A stretch of 64,000 nt of DNA from the NCBI RefSeq assembly GCF_015207035.1, contig NZ_JADEXQ010000001.1, positions 1 to 64,000 on the forward strand, in the 5' to 3' direction. Source of the DNA: Romeriopsis navalis LEGE 11480 (GTDB lineage: Bacteria > Cyanobacteriota > Cyanobacteriia > Leptolyngbyales > Leptolyngbyaceae). Positions 1-9,208 of this stretch are shown here, piece after piece. Position 1 is the first letter of the stretch. Each line of letters opens with the position of its first letter. The position numbers and the translations under genes are program-made. A model generated the notes under the pieces. That model was given only the letters and a program-made list of their open reading frames with translations. It ran no database searches and had not been told where the DNA came from.

Positions 1-105
1 GGTCACTATATCGCGTCAGGACCGAATCCCGCTATGTTGTCTGGTGTTGATATGGCATAACCCCGAGCGGTCTTAAACTTGGCGCTTGGGTGATCGCTGC
101 TCTGT

Positions 106-1275
106 TTAGAGTCGCGTGGTCACCCCGATCGGCAACCGCGGCTGACTCAGAATCGAGTCGTATAGCGCTTCAACATGGGTGATATTGTTGCTGAGGGTAT
201 AGCGCTCAAGCACGCGGCTCCGCGCTTTTTGGCCCAAAATTGTGGTGAGCTCTTCATGGTCCCGGAACAGTGGCAACAGCGTTTGTAACTGAGTTGAAAC
301 GGGTTGGGTTGTCCGCATAATGATCCCGGCCCCATCTTCGAGCACCTCCCCGTCGGCCCCCGCATCGGTCGCGATAATCGCTAGCCCACAAGCCATCGCT
401 TCGAGCAGTGATAACGAGAGTCCCTCAACTAAGGAGGGGAGAATAAAGGCATCGGCGCTGCGGAGGATTTCCAGCCGCTTGGCTTCTTCGGCGACAAAGC
501 CTAACCATTGCACGCCTAACTCTTCGCCATACTGCGCTTTGAGTGACGTGAGCAGGGGACCACTGCCCATCATCAGCAAGCGACAATCTTTTCCCATACC
601 CGCCGCTTTCCAGGCTTTGAGCATCGGCTCGACATTCTTCTCGGGGGCCATCCGTCCCATATAGACGAAAACGCGTTTCGCTTGCCAGCGTTTGCGGAGG
701 ATCGGTCGTTGGGCGGGGACAGCCGGAGAATATTTGTCAACATCGACGCCATTCGGAATGACGGCAACCCGCTCTGCGGGCACCCCGAGCTTGACGAGTA
801 AATCTTTCTGCAAATAAGAGAAGACGATCGTCCGATCATAATTGGCTAAGGCCGGAGCATAGAGCTGATACATCAGATATTGCGTGCCCGCGGCCCAGTT
901 GCGCATCTGCTGGTCAAAGGCGGGATGGAATGTGGCAACGAGGGGCAAGCCCATTTCATCGCAGAGTTCTGGGAGGCGGAAATCGAGCGGCGACAGGGTT
1001 AAAGATGCATGTACTAAGTCTGGTCGATTTTTCGACAATGCCCGCATCAGGACTTTGCTCGATCGAAACTTGGGGATCGTATAAATCTGGGATTTGAAGA
1101 GATAGGGAATGGTTACCTCTTGGAAGTTTGGGACGACTTCCGGGGCATTCTCCTCCTGATCAAAATGAAAGAAGCTAACCTGATGCCCCCGATCGAGCAA
1201 CGCATTGGTCACTTCGCGACCGTAGGTCACATTGCCGCAAAAAGGAGATTTCTTACCGAGCCAAGCGATGTGCAT
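106..1275 (-). CDS. GT4-family glycosyltransferase
   Basis: Predicted GT-B fold, retaining glycosyltransferase of family GT4 that transfers a sugar from a nucleotide-sugar to an unidentified lipid or glycan acceptor. The product is 389 aa. The N-terminal half has the glycine-containing acceptor loop (GNVTYGREV). The C-terminal half carries PNGVDVDKY, then YMGRMAPEKN and the E-x7-E motif EGLSLSLLE, followed by AMACGLAIIATDAGA, which together bind the nucleotide sugar. A TTG lies 12 bases further upstream, but ATG at 1275 gives the natural start MHIAWLGKK. It is the last gene of a minus-strand run after the MFS gene, with a gap of about 130 bases. The acceptor cannot be told from sequence. Confidence 0.85.
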   Translation of the reverse strand: MHIAWLGKKSPFCGNVTYGREVTNALLDRGHQVSFFHFDQEENAPEVVPNFQEVTIPYLFKSQIYTIPKFRSSKVLMRALSKNRPDLVHASLTLSPLDFRLPELCDEMGLPLVATFHPAFDQQMRNWAAGTQYLMYQLYAPALANYDRTIVFSYLQKDLLVKLGVPAERVAVIPNGVDVDKYSPAVPAQRPILRKRWQAKRVFVYMGRMAPEKNVEPMLKAWKAAGMGKDCRLLMMGSGPLLTSLKAQYGEELGVQWLGFVAEEAKRLEILRSADAFILPSLVEGLSLSLLEAMACGLAIIATDAGADGEVLEDGAGIIMRTTQPVSTQLQTLLPLFRDHEELTTILGQKARSRVLERYTLSNNITHVEALYDSILSQPRLPIGVTTRL

Positions 1276-1415
1276 GAAAGGACTCAATCATCTGAAAGGG
1301 GACATTCAACTAATACAGGCAGTATGCCTTGTTTTCCGCAATTTCGCGATGCGTAATCCCCGATCATCAGGTGATCCCCGTGATCGACAATGGGTTTGGC
1401 TGAAAAAATCACTCG

Positions 1416-3026
1416 TTAACTTGCGTTGCTCACACCTGTATTGCGGGAAATATACCAACTCAAGGCACCCCCAGCAAGTACCAACCCGGCCAGGATAAAA
1501 AAGACTAACTTCAAGCCCAACATTGATTCGGCCACACCGGCCAGGACGAGGGGCAATGATAGGGCGATATTCACCGCGTTATTTTGTAGTCCGAAGACTT
1601 TGCCGCGCATCGCTTCGGGGGTCTCTTGCTGAATGGTGGTTTGCATCGGGATCCCCACAAGTGCAGCACAAGCGCCAATTAACGCGATCGAGCTGAGCGT
1701 GACCCAGAGATTGAGATGAAACATCGCGAGGATGCCGAGTCCGGTGGCCATCCCGATCGAACCGTAGGTGCCGAGGCGTTGATTGGATAGGCGTTGACCG
1801 AAGTTGCCCAGCACGGCGGCGCCGATCGCCATCCCGACACCGCCCGCCGCCAGTAGGAAGCCAAACTGTGAGGACTTCAGTTCTGGCATAACTTCGGCGA
1901 GACGCACCGCCAAAACTGAAAGGGCCGCAAAAATTGAAAACAGAATCACCAGTTGAATCAATGCCGCGCGGACCCGGGGCTGTTCACTGAGATATTTCAC
2001 CCCATCTTTGATATCCGCCAACACATGGGGCTGGACTTGGGTTTTATCAACGGGTTTCTCCCCAGTTTTGAGCAGGACGAGAATCAGGCCGGCGATCGCA
2101 TAGCCGCCCCCCACCAAAACATCTTTACCGAGATCCGCAATATGAAATCCTGCCAACAGGTTATCCGCTAAGGCGAGGAGTGGTTCCCCCAGCGCAAAGC
2201 CTAAAATCACCGAGATCATCATCGTGGTCGTGTAGAGAGAGTTGGCGGGGAGGAGATCGCGTTTTTCCACGACGAGGGGAATGACCGATTGCTCCGCTGG
2301 GGCGAAGAATTGTGTCAGGGTTGAGACGAGGAACGTGATTCCCAGCATTAACGCAAAGCCCACGGGCGTATCGCCCCAAGGTTGCCAATTGTGGACAAAG
2401 CCCAGTAATGGCAGCATGGCGAAGACTAAGGCCCCGCGCATCAGATTGGTCAGGACTAAGACACTCTTCTTTGACCACCGATCGACATAAACGCCCGCCA
2501 CTGACCCAAACAACACCGCCGGAATCGTAAAGGCGACCATAATCGAGGAAACCCAACCACTAATCACCTGATTATCCTGCTGAAACCGTCCGTCAATCAG
2601 CGCAATCATCAGCACAAGGTAGATCTTGTCGGCGATCTGGGAGAAAACTTGGCCAGCCCACAGGGTGAGAAATTTCTTGTTTTGGAGAACCGGCAAAAAT
2701 CCCTGTTCGGTGAGATTTTCGGTTTGACTTTCAGCTTGATCGGCGGCAGTCTCAGTCTCGGCTGGCCCAGCATTGCTCGGTGTGGAAGTGGGGAGATTCA
2801 TCGTAGGTGCCGATTTAGGAGATGGAGCCGATGGATGCTGGCGGGTTGCACTCGGCCGTTTGACCGATCGCGCCGAATTTAGCGCAGTTAAGCTACCCGG
2901 TTTTGCTGTTTGACCGGATTTGCTGGACTGCGGTTTTTGCTTGCGGTTGGGTTTTGACTGTTGCTGCGTCGATGATTTGCTCGATTTAGTCGGCTTTGCG
3001 TTGGGCATTCTAGAAAACCGTAGCAT
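1416..3026 (-). CDS. MFS transporter with long low-complexity N-terminal tail
   Basis: Major facilitator superfamily permease, 536 aa, probably a drug or metabolite exporter in the cytoplasmic membrane. The first 115 residues or so are a Ser/Lys/Gln/Pro-rich tail without membrane segments. The MFS core then begins at LPVLQNKKFLTLWAGQ and shows about 12 hydrophobic helices and a motif-A-like loop (YVDRWSKKSV). Start is uncertain: ATG at 3026 or ATG at 3008, neither with a clear Shine-Dalgarno. It starts 18 bases after recO and is probably co-transcribed with deoC and recO. The substrate is unknown; the tail is unusual for this family and is presumably cytoplasmic. Confidence 0.85.
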   Translation of the reverse strand: MLRFSRMPNAKPTKSSKSSTQQQSKPNRKQKPQSSKSGQTAKPGSLTALNSARSVKRPSATRQHPSAPSPKSAPTMNLPTSTPSNAGPAETETAADQAESQTENLTEQGFLPVLQNKKFLTLWAGQVFSQIADKIYLVLMIALIDGRFQQDNQVISGWVSSIMVAFTIPAVLFGSVAGVYVDRWSKKSVLVLTNLMRGALVFAMLPLLGFVHNWQPWGDTPVGFALMLGITFLVSTLTQFFAPAEQSVIPLVVEKRDLLPANSLYTTTMMISVILGFALGEPLLALADNLLAGFHIADLGKDVLVGGGYAIAGLILVLLKTGEKPVDKTQVQPHVLADIKDGVKYLSEQPRVRAALIQLVILFSIFAALSVLAVRLAEVMPELKSSQFGFLLAAGGVGMAIGAAVLGNFGQRLSNQRLGTYGSIGMATGLGILAMFHLNLWVTLSSIALIGACAALVGIPMQTTIQQETPEAMRGKVFGLQNNAVNIALSLPLVLAGVAESMLGLKLVFFILAGLVLAGGALSWYISRNTGVSNAS

Positions 3027-3044
3027 GGGATAAAAAGAGTTGGA

Positions 3045-4001
3045 CTAGCGCGCGAAACAGCTATCGATCAATTTAGCGGATCGAATCTGCCGATCAAAGT
3101 GGTACTGCGCATACTGGCGCAGAATCCGTTCAATCTTGCGCCATGCTCCCTGAATCGTCTCCACCGCAAATCCGGTGTTGTCAGAAACCTGGGGTAATGC
3201 CTCCTGTGCTAATTGTTGCATTAAATAAAGCTCAATGGCATCAACTAATAGCATTGTCTGAGGTTCGGATTTCCCGCTGTATCGTTGACGACGGTGATAC
3301 TTCGGCAGCTGCTCGATCGTCCGTACTTGATATTCGCCGACCGATTCCCGCACGAGGTCGAAGTCCTCTGCCTCAATCTTGCCGGATTGCAAATCTTTGC
3401 GACTGGCTTCGAGGGTGGTTAACTGCGCTGATAGGGCGGCGAGGCTGACAATGCCACCCCCTTCAATACTAAAGCCCACTTGCCAATCCGCACCAATGCT
3501 TAAGTCAGGTTCTAGCAATTGATTGCTAATGCTGCATTGCTGAACTTGGGGGGCCACACCCGCGAGCGCCAGCAATTGGTAAACCGCTTGGGCCAGCATG
3601 GCTAACACGCTGTCATTGTCGGCGTTGGCAATTCGTCTGAGATGTTCTGTGAGCAGGTAATATAGTTCGGCTTGAGGATGTTCTGTGAGGGCCTGATGCA
3701 GCGCGAGTTCGGCAATATACTGCCCGGCAGTCAATTTGGCGAGGTCACGGGAGAGGCCGGGATAAGACTCGATCGTCTCGGCTTGGGAAATCCGATCGAG
3801 CGATTTACCTTTGGCGAGCAAAAGGTCGTTGATCACAAATAAGCCGCTCCGACCACCGAGCTTTGAGTTTTGCTTGCGCGCGCCTGGGGCTGTGGCCCGG
3901 AGTAATCCTTCCTCCGGACTCAGAATTGTCAAAATCCGATCGGCTTCGCCTAAAGGCATGGCTTTGAGATTAATGCCGGTGACTCGAAACGTTTTGCCCA
4001 C
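3045..4001 (-). CDS. recO: DNA repair protein RecO
   Basis: RecO, the recombination mediator that works with RecR/RecF to load RecA on SSB-coated single-stranded DNA. The N-terminal OB-fold (first 80 residues or so: VTGINLKAMPLGEADRIL, then LRATAPGARKQNSKLGG) is followed by the helical RecO C-terminal domain. At 318 aa it is longer than the E. coli protein, as is common in cyanobacteria. I see no Cys zinc cluster. The start is GTG at 4001, two bases after the deoC stop, so the two are translationally linked. Confidence 0.9.
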   Translation of the reverse strand: MGKTFRVTGINLKAMPLGEADRILTILSPEEGLLRATAPGARKQNSKLGGRSGLFVINDLLLAKGKSLDRISQAETIESYPGLSRDLAKLTAGQYIAELALHQALTEHPQAELYYLLTEHLRRIANADNDSVLAMLAQAVYQLLALAGVAPQVQQCSISNQLLEPDLSIGADWQVGFSIEGGGIVSLAALSAQLTTLEASRKDLQSGKIEAEDFDLVRESVGEYQVRTIEQLPKYHRRQRYSGKSEPQTMLLVDAIELYLMQQLAQEALPQVSDNTGFAVETIQGAWRKIERILRQYAQYHFDRQIRSAKLIDSCFAR

Positions 4002-4003
4002 GA

Positions 4004-4687
4004 CTAGCCCCCGACTTGATCGAGTTGTTTTGCTTGTTTGAGCAAGGCTAAGCCTTGAGATGTGCCGATTCGGGTTGCCCCGGCGAGGACTAATTCATAG
4101 GCTTGGGCGGCGGTGCGAATGCCACCAGAGGCTTTGATCCTGACCCGATCACGCGATAGCTCCCGCAATAAACGCACATCGTCAACCGTGGCGCCACCAT
4201 GCCAACCTGTGCTGGTTTTAAGGAATTGGGCGCCAGCGTCCATACAGATTTCTGCGGCTAGGCGTTTTTCGGCTGGATTTAAGACGGTGGTTTCCAGAAT
4301 TGCCTTAATTACCAGGCCCGTTTCCTGATGGATATTCGCGATTTCTTGATGAATGAGATCATGATTACCGGTTTTGACTGCCCCGAGATTGATCACCACA
4401 TCTAATTCGGTTGCACCATGTTCAGCCGCTTCCTGGGCTTCATATAATTTCGTGCTGGAGGTCTGTGTCCCCGTTGGGAAGCCAATCACTGTACAAACTT
4501 GTGGGGATTTTTGGTGTAAATCTTCAACTGCTTGTTTGACATAGCACGGGGCAACGCAAACTGCCGCAAAGCCATATAAATCGGCTTCAGCACACCATTG
4601 CTCGACTTGTTCGGGGGTGGCCCAGGGGCTTAGCAATGAATGGTCGATCATGGGCGCGAGGTCAATTTCAGCGTACTGCTTGGCCAT
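4004..4687 (-). CDS. deoC: Deoxyribose-phosphate aldolase
   Basis: DeoC cleaves 2-deoxy-D-ribose 5-phosphate to glyceraldehyde 3-phosphate and acetaldehyde in deoxynucleoside catabolism. It is a class I TIM-barrel aldolase of 227 aa. The Schiff-base lysine lies in FLKTSTGW, and the catalytic-relay lysine in [10 protein letters not shown]. The N-terminal MIDHSLLSP motif is also typical. ATG start at 4687. It is the first gene of the deoC-recO-MFS run. The pairing with recO is seen in other cyanobacteria as I recall, but I could not check this. Confidence 0.93.
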   Translation of the reverse strand: MAKQYAEIDLAPMIDHSLLSPWATPEQVEQWCAEADLYGFAAVCVAPCYVKQAVEDLHQKSPQVCTVIGFPTGTQTSSTKLYEAQEAAEHGATELDVVINLGAVKTGNHDLIHQEIANIHQETGLVIKAILETTVLNPAEKRLAAEICMDAGAQFLKTSTGWHGGATVDDVRLLRELSRDRVRIKASGGIRTAAQAYELVLAGATRIGTSQGLALLKQAKQLDQVGG

Positions 4688-5035
4688 AAATCTTGTTGCA
4701 AAAGCACCGTGAACTGGGAAAACTGATCGAGAGAGAAATATTTGGGCAAAGTCCTAAATGCCCAGTCGCTCCTTATAGCATCACCCTACATATATATATT
4801 GTGTTTTTGTATACCAAATTGCTGTCTTTCTGCTGATCGATAGTTGCGGTGATTTTATGTTTTGCCATGTGACTAATTGTGCGATTGCGCAATTCTTGGT
4901 GGCAGACCCAAATTTCTTGTGCTTGGGACATGACATACGGAGATATTTGGCTTGTGTGCGGTCATGGCAATACGATTTTCAAAAATCCCCAGTTTGATTT
5001 GCTACCTCGTTTCTTGCGTATGGATTATCCGGCAG
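4688..5035. other. Intergenic region upstream of deoC
   Basis: AT-rich intergenic DNA with a TATATATAT run near 4790. It probably holds the deoC promoter on the minus strand. Short reading frames exist on both strands, but none has a Shine-Dalgarno and recognisable protein together. I see no RNA gene. Confidence 0.4.
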
Positions 5036-5064
5036 TAAAAAGGGAGATGCGATCGCACCTCCCT
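5036..5064 (-). terminator. Intrinsic terminator of the small secreted-protein gene
   Basis: The hairpin arms AGGGAGATGC and GCACCTCCCT flank a GATC loop with one A/C mismatch. On the minus strand the stem is followed directly by TTTTT. It lies 107 bases downstream of the stop of the 65-codon gene ending at 5172, which supports transcription of that gene. The loop region is built on a HIP1-like TGCGATCGCA. Confidence 0.6.
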
Positions 5065-5171
5065 GAGTCAATATAGCTTCTGAATAGATTTAGCTTCCGA
5101 AAAGATACCCGAACTCAATTCAATGATTTTCTACGGCTTCAGCCGTTAAACCCGTTAGTTGTTTAACCAGA

Positions 5172-5369
5172 TTACCGTGTACCAGAACCTTGAGTAATCA
5201 CTGGTGGAGAACTGGGATCAGGCTCAAATGCAGCAACTAGGCTTGATTCGCCCAATGTTGAGGCAGTTGGCTGATTTAGCTGCCGCGCTGCGACAGTGAT
5301 ATGACTGGTGACTCCGACGATAGAGGTTGTGACCACGGCACAACAAACGATCTTCAATACGGAACTCAT
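5172..5369 (-). CDS. Small secreted protein ending in GSGTR
   Basis: Hypothetical protein of 65 aa. Residues 1-28 look like a signal peptide or membrane anchor (VLKIVCCAVVTTSIVG). The rest is short, polar and proline-rich and ends FEPDPSSPPVITQGSGTR. Small cyanobacterial exported proteins often carry a P-x(n)-G-x-GTR/SR segment of this kind, from memory, but their role is not known. ATG start at 5369 with only a weak Shine-Dalgarno. A hairpin with U-run follows at 5036-5064. The gene stands alone on the minus strand. No function is assigned. Confidence 0.5.
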   Translation of the reverse strand: MSSVLKIVCCAVVTTSIVGVTSHITVAARQLNQPTASTLGESSLVAAFEPDPSSPPVITQGSGTR

Positions 5370-6407
5370 AATTCAGCGACCTAAGTGCTTCTTTTAACAG
5401 ATGGTAGGACATGGGCAAGTATTTACACTTAGCAGTTAAGGTTTTCTTCCATATTGGAGAAACCGCGTAGCCAATGTGACTTCAGCTACTTAACTTTTGG
5501 GTGCTACTCAGAATATAAGTAACGCTTGCCAAACCAAACTTACGCGCGAATACAACAGGGAAGATCGAAATTGGAACCCTTAAACCCATCCATCGTTTGA
5601 TTTGTCAGGACATCAATTACGGCGTTCTAACCGATGGGTGAGCGAGTCATGAATGATACAGGGCTAAAGGGCCGCGTATTGTATCACGAATCGCAGGTGT
5701 CCTTGAAACTTGGGATATATGTTTTCAAGGATGCTTAATTTACGCCTGCGGCCGGTCAAACGTAATCCGAGAAAACATTGAACCAAATGCACAAAGGGAA
5801 CATCAAAACTACGTGTAAATGCTGGATTAGCCTGATATTACCGAACAAATTAATACAGGACACACGTAGAAAACTCCGGAAACACCGACAGGGTAGAGTG
5901 ACTCAGATCACACAACTGACCATGCCCTAGTGTCGCGAATCAGTTTAAAAAATTCCAAAATGATATGACAGTTTGCCAGGTGGCACAGGAAAGGTTTCGG
6001 TAAATTCTGTTGACAAAATGCACTGCAATTTAATTTAGAACGGCCTTAAATTGTGGATATTGACATTTTCTCGAATTCTCGCAGTCTGAATCTAGAGAAT
6101 TTGCCATTTCTGTAGAAAAATACAAAAAATGCACTGATAAAACTGATGAAGAATCCCATAGACATGTATCAATCGTGACATGTTTGTCGGAACGACTTGA
6201 CGCTAGATGTGGTGGATCACCAAGGAGGATGGTGTTCGATGGAAATTGTGGTGGATCCGTTGTGTGTGGCTGTCGGTGCATCGCTCAGTATGGCGAACGG
6301 TAAAAAACGCTCACCAATTATTAAGCTCTGTTGCAACCTGCTTTAGGCTGCTAGAAAGCCCGTGATACGATTCGAGACGTAGCTTTGAAACGTTTGGAGA
6401 TAAAGCT
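5370..6407. other. Kilobase-long intergenic region upstream of chlP
   Basis: More than 1 kb with no long convincing gene. The only coding candidate is the 35-codon ORF at 6239-6346. The sequence is AT-rich with several GACATGT copies near 6160-6185. Part of it must be the chlP promoter and leader. The 83-codon minus-strand frame at 6030-6281 has no family features. I cannot identify a known cyanobacterial small RNA here, but the length leaves room for one. Confidence 0.4.
6239..6346 (+). CDS. Candidate 35-aa small protein or leader ORF before chlP
   Basis: The short frame starts MEIVVDPLCVAVGAS and stops at TAG 62 bases before the chlP start. Its ATG follows a strong Shine-Dalgarno (AAGGAGG, 6222-6228) at a spacing of 10 bases, which is better than that of most genes in this window. 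The product has a hydrophobic first half and a basic second half with a CC pair. I do not recognise it. It could be a small membrane protein, a regulatory leader peptide or chance. Confidence 0.3.
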   Translation: MEIVVDPLCVAVGASLSMANGKKRSPIIKLCCNLL

Positions 6408-7628
6408 TTGGCATTACGGGTAGCTGTTGTAGGCGGAGGTCCCGCTGGAGCTTGTGCGGCGGAAGTTCTCGCAAAAGCCGGTATTGAAACTTATTTACTT
6501 GAACGCAAATTAGATAACGTTAAACCCTGTGGTGGTGCGATTCCGCTTTGCATGGTGGAAGAGTTTGATTTGCCGGAGACCATCATCGATCGCAAAGTGC
6601 GGAAGATGAAAATGATTTCTCCTTCCAATGTTGAGGTGAACATTGGTCAAACGCTCAAAGACGATGAATACATCGGCATGGTGCGCCGCGAAGTCTTTGA
6701 TGGCTTCTTGCGCAACCGGGCCGTTGAACTCGGCGCCAATTTGATTAACGGCACGATGTACAAGCTGGAATTGCCTGAAACTGAAGGTGGTTCTTATACG
6801 CTGCACTATGCTGACCACAGCAATGGCATTCAAGGCGAAGATAAGCAATTAGTGGTTGACCTGGTGGTTGGTGCTGATGGCTTTAATTCGCGTGTGGCTA
6901 AGGCGATCGATGCTGGCGATTACAACTACGCAATTGCATTCCAAGAGCGGATTATGATTCCGCCGGATAAGTTGGCTTATTACGAGGAATTGGCCGAGAT
7001 GTATGTCGGTGACGATGTGTCGCCGGACTTCTATGCTTGGGTCTTCCCGAAATACGATCACGTTGCCGTTGGTACCGGCACAATGAAGCCCAACCAAGCC
7101 AATATCAAGCGTCTCCAAGCTGGTATTCGGGCACGTGCCGCATCCAAGATTCGTGGCGGTAAGATTATCCGCGTCGAAGCGCATCCGATTCCAGAGCATC
7201 CCCGTCCCCGTCGTGTTGTCGGTCGTGTGGCGCTAGTGGGCGATGCTGCCGGTACAGTCACTAAATCTTCCGGTGAAGGTATTTACTTTGCGGCGAAGTC
7301 GGCTCGGATGTGTGCTGAAGCGATCGTCGAGTTCTCCGAGTGCGGTGCAAAGATTCCGACCGAAGCTGACTTGAAGGTTTACCTCAAGCGTTGGGACAAG
7401 ATGTATGGTGCGACCTATGTTGTGCTGGATATCTTACAGCGCGTATTCTATCGCTCTGACGCAACCCGTGAGGCTTTTGTCGAGATGTGTTCTGACATCG
7501 ACGTGCAGAAGCTAACGTTTGATAGCTACCTGTATAAGCGGGTAACAGTCGCAAATCCGTTGACGCAGATGAAGATTACCGCTAAGACTGTGGCGAGTCT
7601 ATTGCGTGGTAATGCATTAGCGCCCTAA
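6408..7628 (+). CDS. chlP: Geranylgeranyl reductase ChlP
   Basis: ChlP reduces geranylgeranyl groups to phytyl, supplying phytyl diphosphate for chlorophyll a and tocopherol; NADPH is the usual reductant. The product is 406 aa. The N-terminal FAD dinucleotide fold is clear (VAVVGGGPAGACAAEVLAKAG, with residues 4-24 forming the GxGxxG loop), followed by the family motif KPCGGAIP and the second FAD motif RVALVGDAAG near residue 275. The start is TTG at 6408: GGAGA at 6396-6400 sits 7-8 bases upstream, and no in-frame ATG lies near the conserved N-terminus. A strong terminator follows at 7657. The gene is monocistronic. Confidence 0.96.
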   Translation: MALRVAVVGGGPAGACAAEVLAKAGIETYLLERKLDNVKPCGGAIPLCMVEEFDLPETIIDRKVRKMKMISPSNVEVNIGQTLKDDEYIGMVRREVFDGFLRNRAVELGANLINGTMYKLELPETEGGSYTLHYADHSNGIQGEDKQLVVDLVVGADGFNSRVAKAIDAGDYNYAIAFQERIMIPPDKLAYYEELAEMYVGDDVSPDFYAWVFPKYDHVAVGTGTMKPNQANIKRLQAGIRARAASKIRGGKIIRVEAHPIPEHPRPRRVVGRVALVGDAAGTVTKSSGEGIYFAAKSARMCAEAIVEFSECGAKIPTEADLKVYLKRWDKMYGATYVVLDILQRVFYRSDATREAFVEMCSDIDVQKLTFDSYLYKRVTVANPLTQMKITAKTVASLLRGNALAP

Positions 7629-7656
7629 AGGTCAGTCAGCAATGGTTGTCTGAATT

Positions 7657-7694
7657 AAAGAATGGGGCAGCTTCAACAAGCTGCCCCATTCTTT
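7657..7694 (+). terminator. chlP terminator
   Basis: A perfect 17-bp stem (AAAGAATGGGGCAGCTT with its complement) around a 4-base CAAC loop, 28 bases after the chlP stop, ending in CTTTG. This is a clear rho-independent type hairpin. Confidence 0.85.
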
Positions 7695-7973
7695 GTGTGC
7701 AAGCGAGAGATTCGTATGGTTTTAGAGATGCTTGACCAGACTAATTAGCCGCCTGTTGGGGTCGTTGTTGTGTTTGATTAGACTGGTTCGTTATCGGTTG
7801 GCATCCTCGTTGTCTGGTGTATGTTTTAACTGATGGAGCGACTCTAGTCTGATTTCGAGCCGCATAGGGTTGTGGCTGCTGGCCCTGCCTGAAACTGAAT
7901 CAATGTTAGTAGGTCCCGCAGTATTTACCCAGTATTACCAAGGTTATTGGCTTAACCAGTATTTAAACCAGGC
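7695..7973. other. Non-coding DNA between chlP and rpaA
   Basis: This stretch lies between the two convergent transcription units. Near 7930-7970 there are three CCAGTATT copies in related contexts (ACCCAGTATTACC, AACCAGTATTTAAACC). I see no gene. Confidence 0.4.
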
Positions 7974-8010
7974 AGCGGGGCGTTAGCAACGAATAAGCTA
8001 ACACCCCGCT
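7974..8010 (-). terminator. Hairpin downstream of rpaA
   Basis: AGCGGGGCGTTAGC pairs with GCTAACACCCCGCT (one mismatch) around a 9-base loop. It lies 28 bases past the rpaA stop. The minus-strand sequence after it lacks a good U-run, so its role in termination is likely but not certain. Confidence 0.5.
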
Positions 8011-8037
8011 CGATTTCTGATCTTGTTGTAGCTCAGC

Positions 8038-8769
8038 TTAAGCCGATAGCTCTTCACCGATTCCGGCAACTGCTGGAATTTCGAGACAGTAGCCTGCGCC
8101 ATAGACCGTTTTGATAAACTGCGGATGGCGTGGATCTGGTTCGAGTTTTGTCCGGAGGTGGCGAACGTGAACCCGGATCGTCTCAATGTCGTCATTCGGG
8201 TCATAGCCCCAGACTTCCTTGAGAATCTCACTAGGCGACACTGTCTGACCATGACGCTGGAGGAGGCAGTGCAACAAGTCAAATTCCAAGTGCGTTAATT
8301 TGACAGTGTTACTAAACCAAATCGCCTCGAATCGCTCTGGTACCAGAGTTAATGGCCCGTGATTCAGGATTTCACTGTGCTTTGCAGCTTGCGGGATTCG
8401 ATCGGTCCGGCGCAACAACGCACGCACCCGGGCCAACATTTCCTCAACTTCAAAGGGCTTAGTGAGATAGTCATCGGCGCCAGAGTTGAATCCTTCAACC
8501 TTATCTTTGGTCTGACCCAGCGCCGTCAACATAATCACCGGAATATCGGCGGTCCGATCGTCCCGACGCAAACGCTGACAGACTGTGAAGCCATCAACTT
8601 TGGGCAACATTAAATCCAACATAATTAGGTCAGGCTGCATCTGTAATGCTAGCGCTTGACCTTTAATTCCATCTTCGCCTTGAATTACCTCATAGCCTGC
8701 CATTTCGAGGTTGACGGCTACAAGTTCAGAAATCGCGATATCGTCGTCGACAACCAGAATACGGGGCAT
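8038..8769 (-). CDS. rpaA: Response regulator RpaA
   Basis: OmpR/PhoB-family transcription factor. RpaA is the main output regulator of the KaiABC clock and is phosphorylated by SasA and dephosphorylated by CikA. The product is 243 aa: a receiver domain (acidic pocket DDD at 8-10, phospho-Asp at 52 in [11 protein letters not shown], Lys in LTKPFEV) and a winged-helix DNA-binding domain from about residue 140 ([34 protein letters not shown]). [16 protein letters not shown] and [17 protein letters not shown] distinguish RpaA from RpaB as I remember them. ATG start at 8769. It stands alone; sasA is not in the window. The promoter region contains a 14-bp palindrome at 8870. Confidence 0.93.
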   Translation of the reverse strand: MPRILVVDDDIAISELVAVNLEMAGYEVIQGEDGIKGQALALQMQPDLIMLDLMLPKVDGFTVCQRLRRDDRTADIPVIMLTALGQTKDKVEGFNSGADDYLTKPFEVEEMLARVRALLRRTDRIPQAAKHSEILNHGPLTLVPERFEAIWFSNTVKLTHLEFDLLHCLLQRHGQTVSPSEILKEVWGYDPNDDIETIRVHVRHLRTKLEPDPRHPQFIKTVYGAGYCLEIPAVAGIGEELSA

Positions 8770-9208
8770 TGCTAAGGACCATCTCGGCTAAACAGCAGTT
8801 AATTAAACAGACGCGTGATCTAAGGGGACGCGGAGATGAGGAGACGCGGTTTGTAAATCTTTCCCCTCAAATTTGATCAAATTATAAGTGACGCTGCAAA
8901 AAGCAATTTCTCTGCAAAGTTATCTAAACTTATAAAAACACCCCCCAAAAACGTTGCTTTTTGTAAACAATACTGCTGAAACTTTGCGTTTGATTTCGCT
9001 TGAATTACTGCACTGTAGTGAATACACGTATTTGCCTGAAAAATTAGATGATCGATGCGCAAACTGCTGCGTCAATATTTATTCAGAAAAACATATGAAT
9101 TCGGGTTTTGATTTTCTTAAGATTTGCCGTTGCGATTTGCGCGATTGTGACGATGTGATTCAGTCCGCGAAATCGCGGTGATGAGGCCTGCTGAAACCAG
9201 CTAAAGCA
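8770..9208. other. Upstream region of rpaA
   Basis: Non-coding region of 439 bases between rpaA and the alpha/beta hydrolase gene. It holds the rpaA promoter and a palindrome. A run of CCCCCC lies near 8942 and a small CCGCGAAATCGCGG hairpin at 9165-9178. Short frames (8877-9062 minus, 8954-9181 plus) look like chance. Confidence 0.4.
8870..8883. promoter_or_regulatory. 14-bp palindrome upstream of rpaA
   Basis: AATTTGATCAAATT is a perfect palindrome about 100 bases upstream of the rpaA start codon. Its position and symmetry fit an operator for a dimeric regulator. The binding protein is not known. Confidence 0.35.

Noticed and set aside
6030-6281. 83-codon minus-strand frame upstream of chlP
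   Set aside because: No Shine-Dalgarno, odd composition and no recognisable motif.
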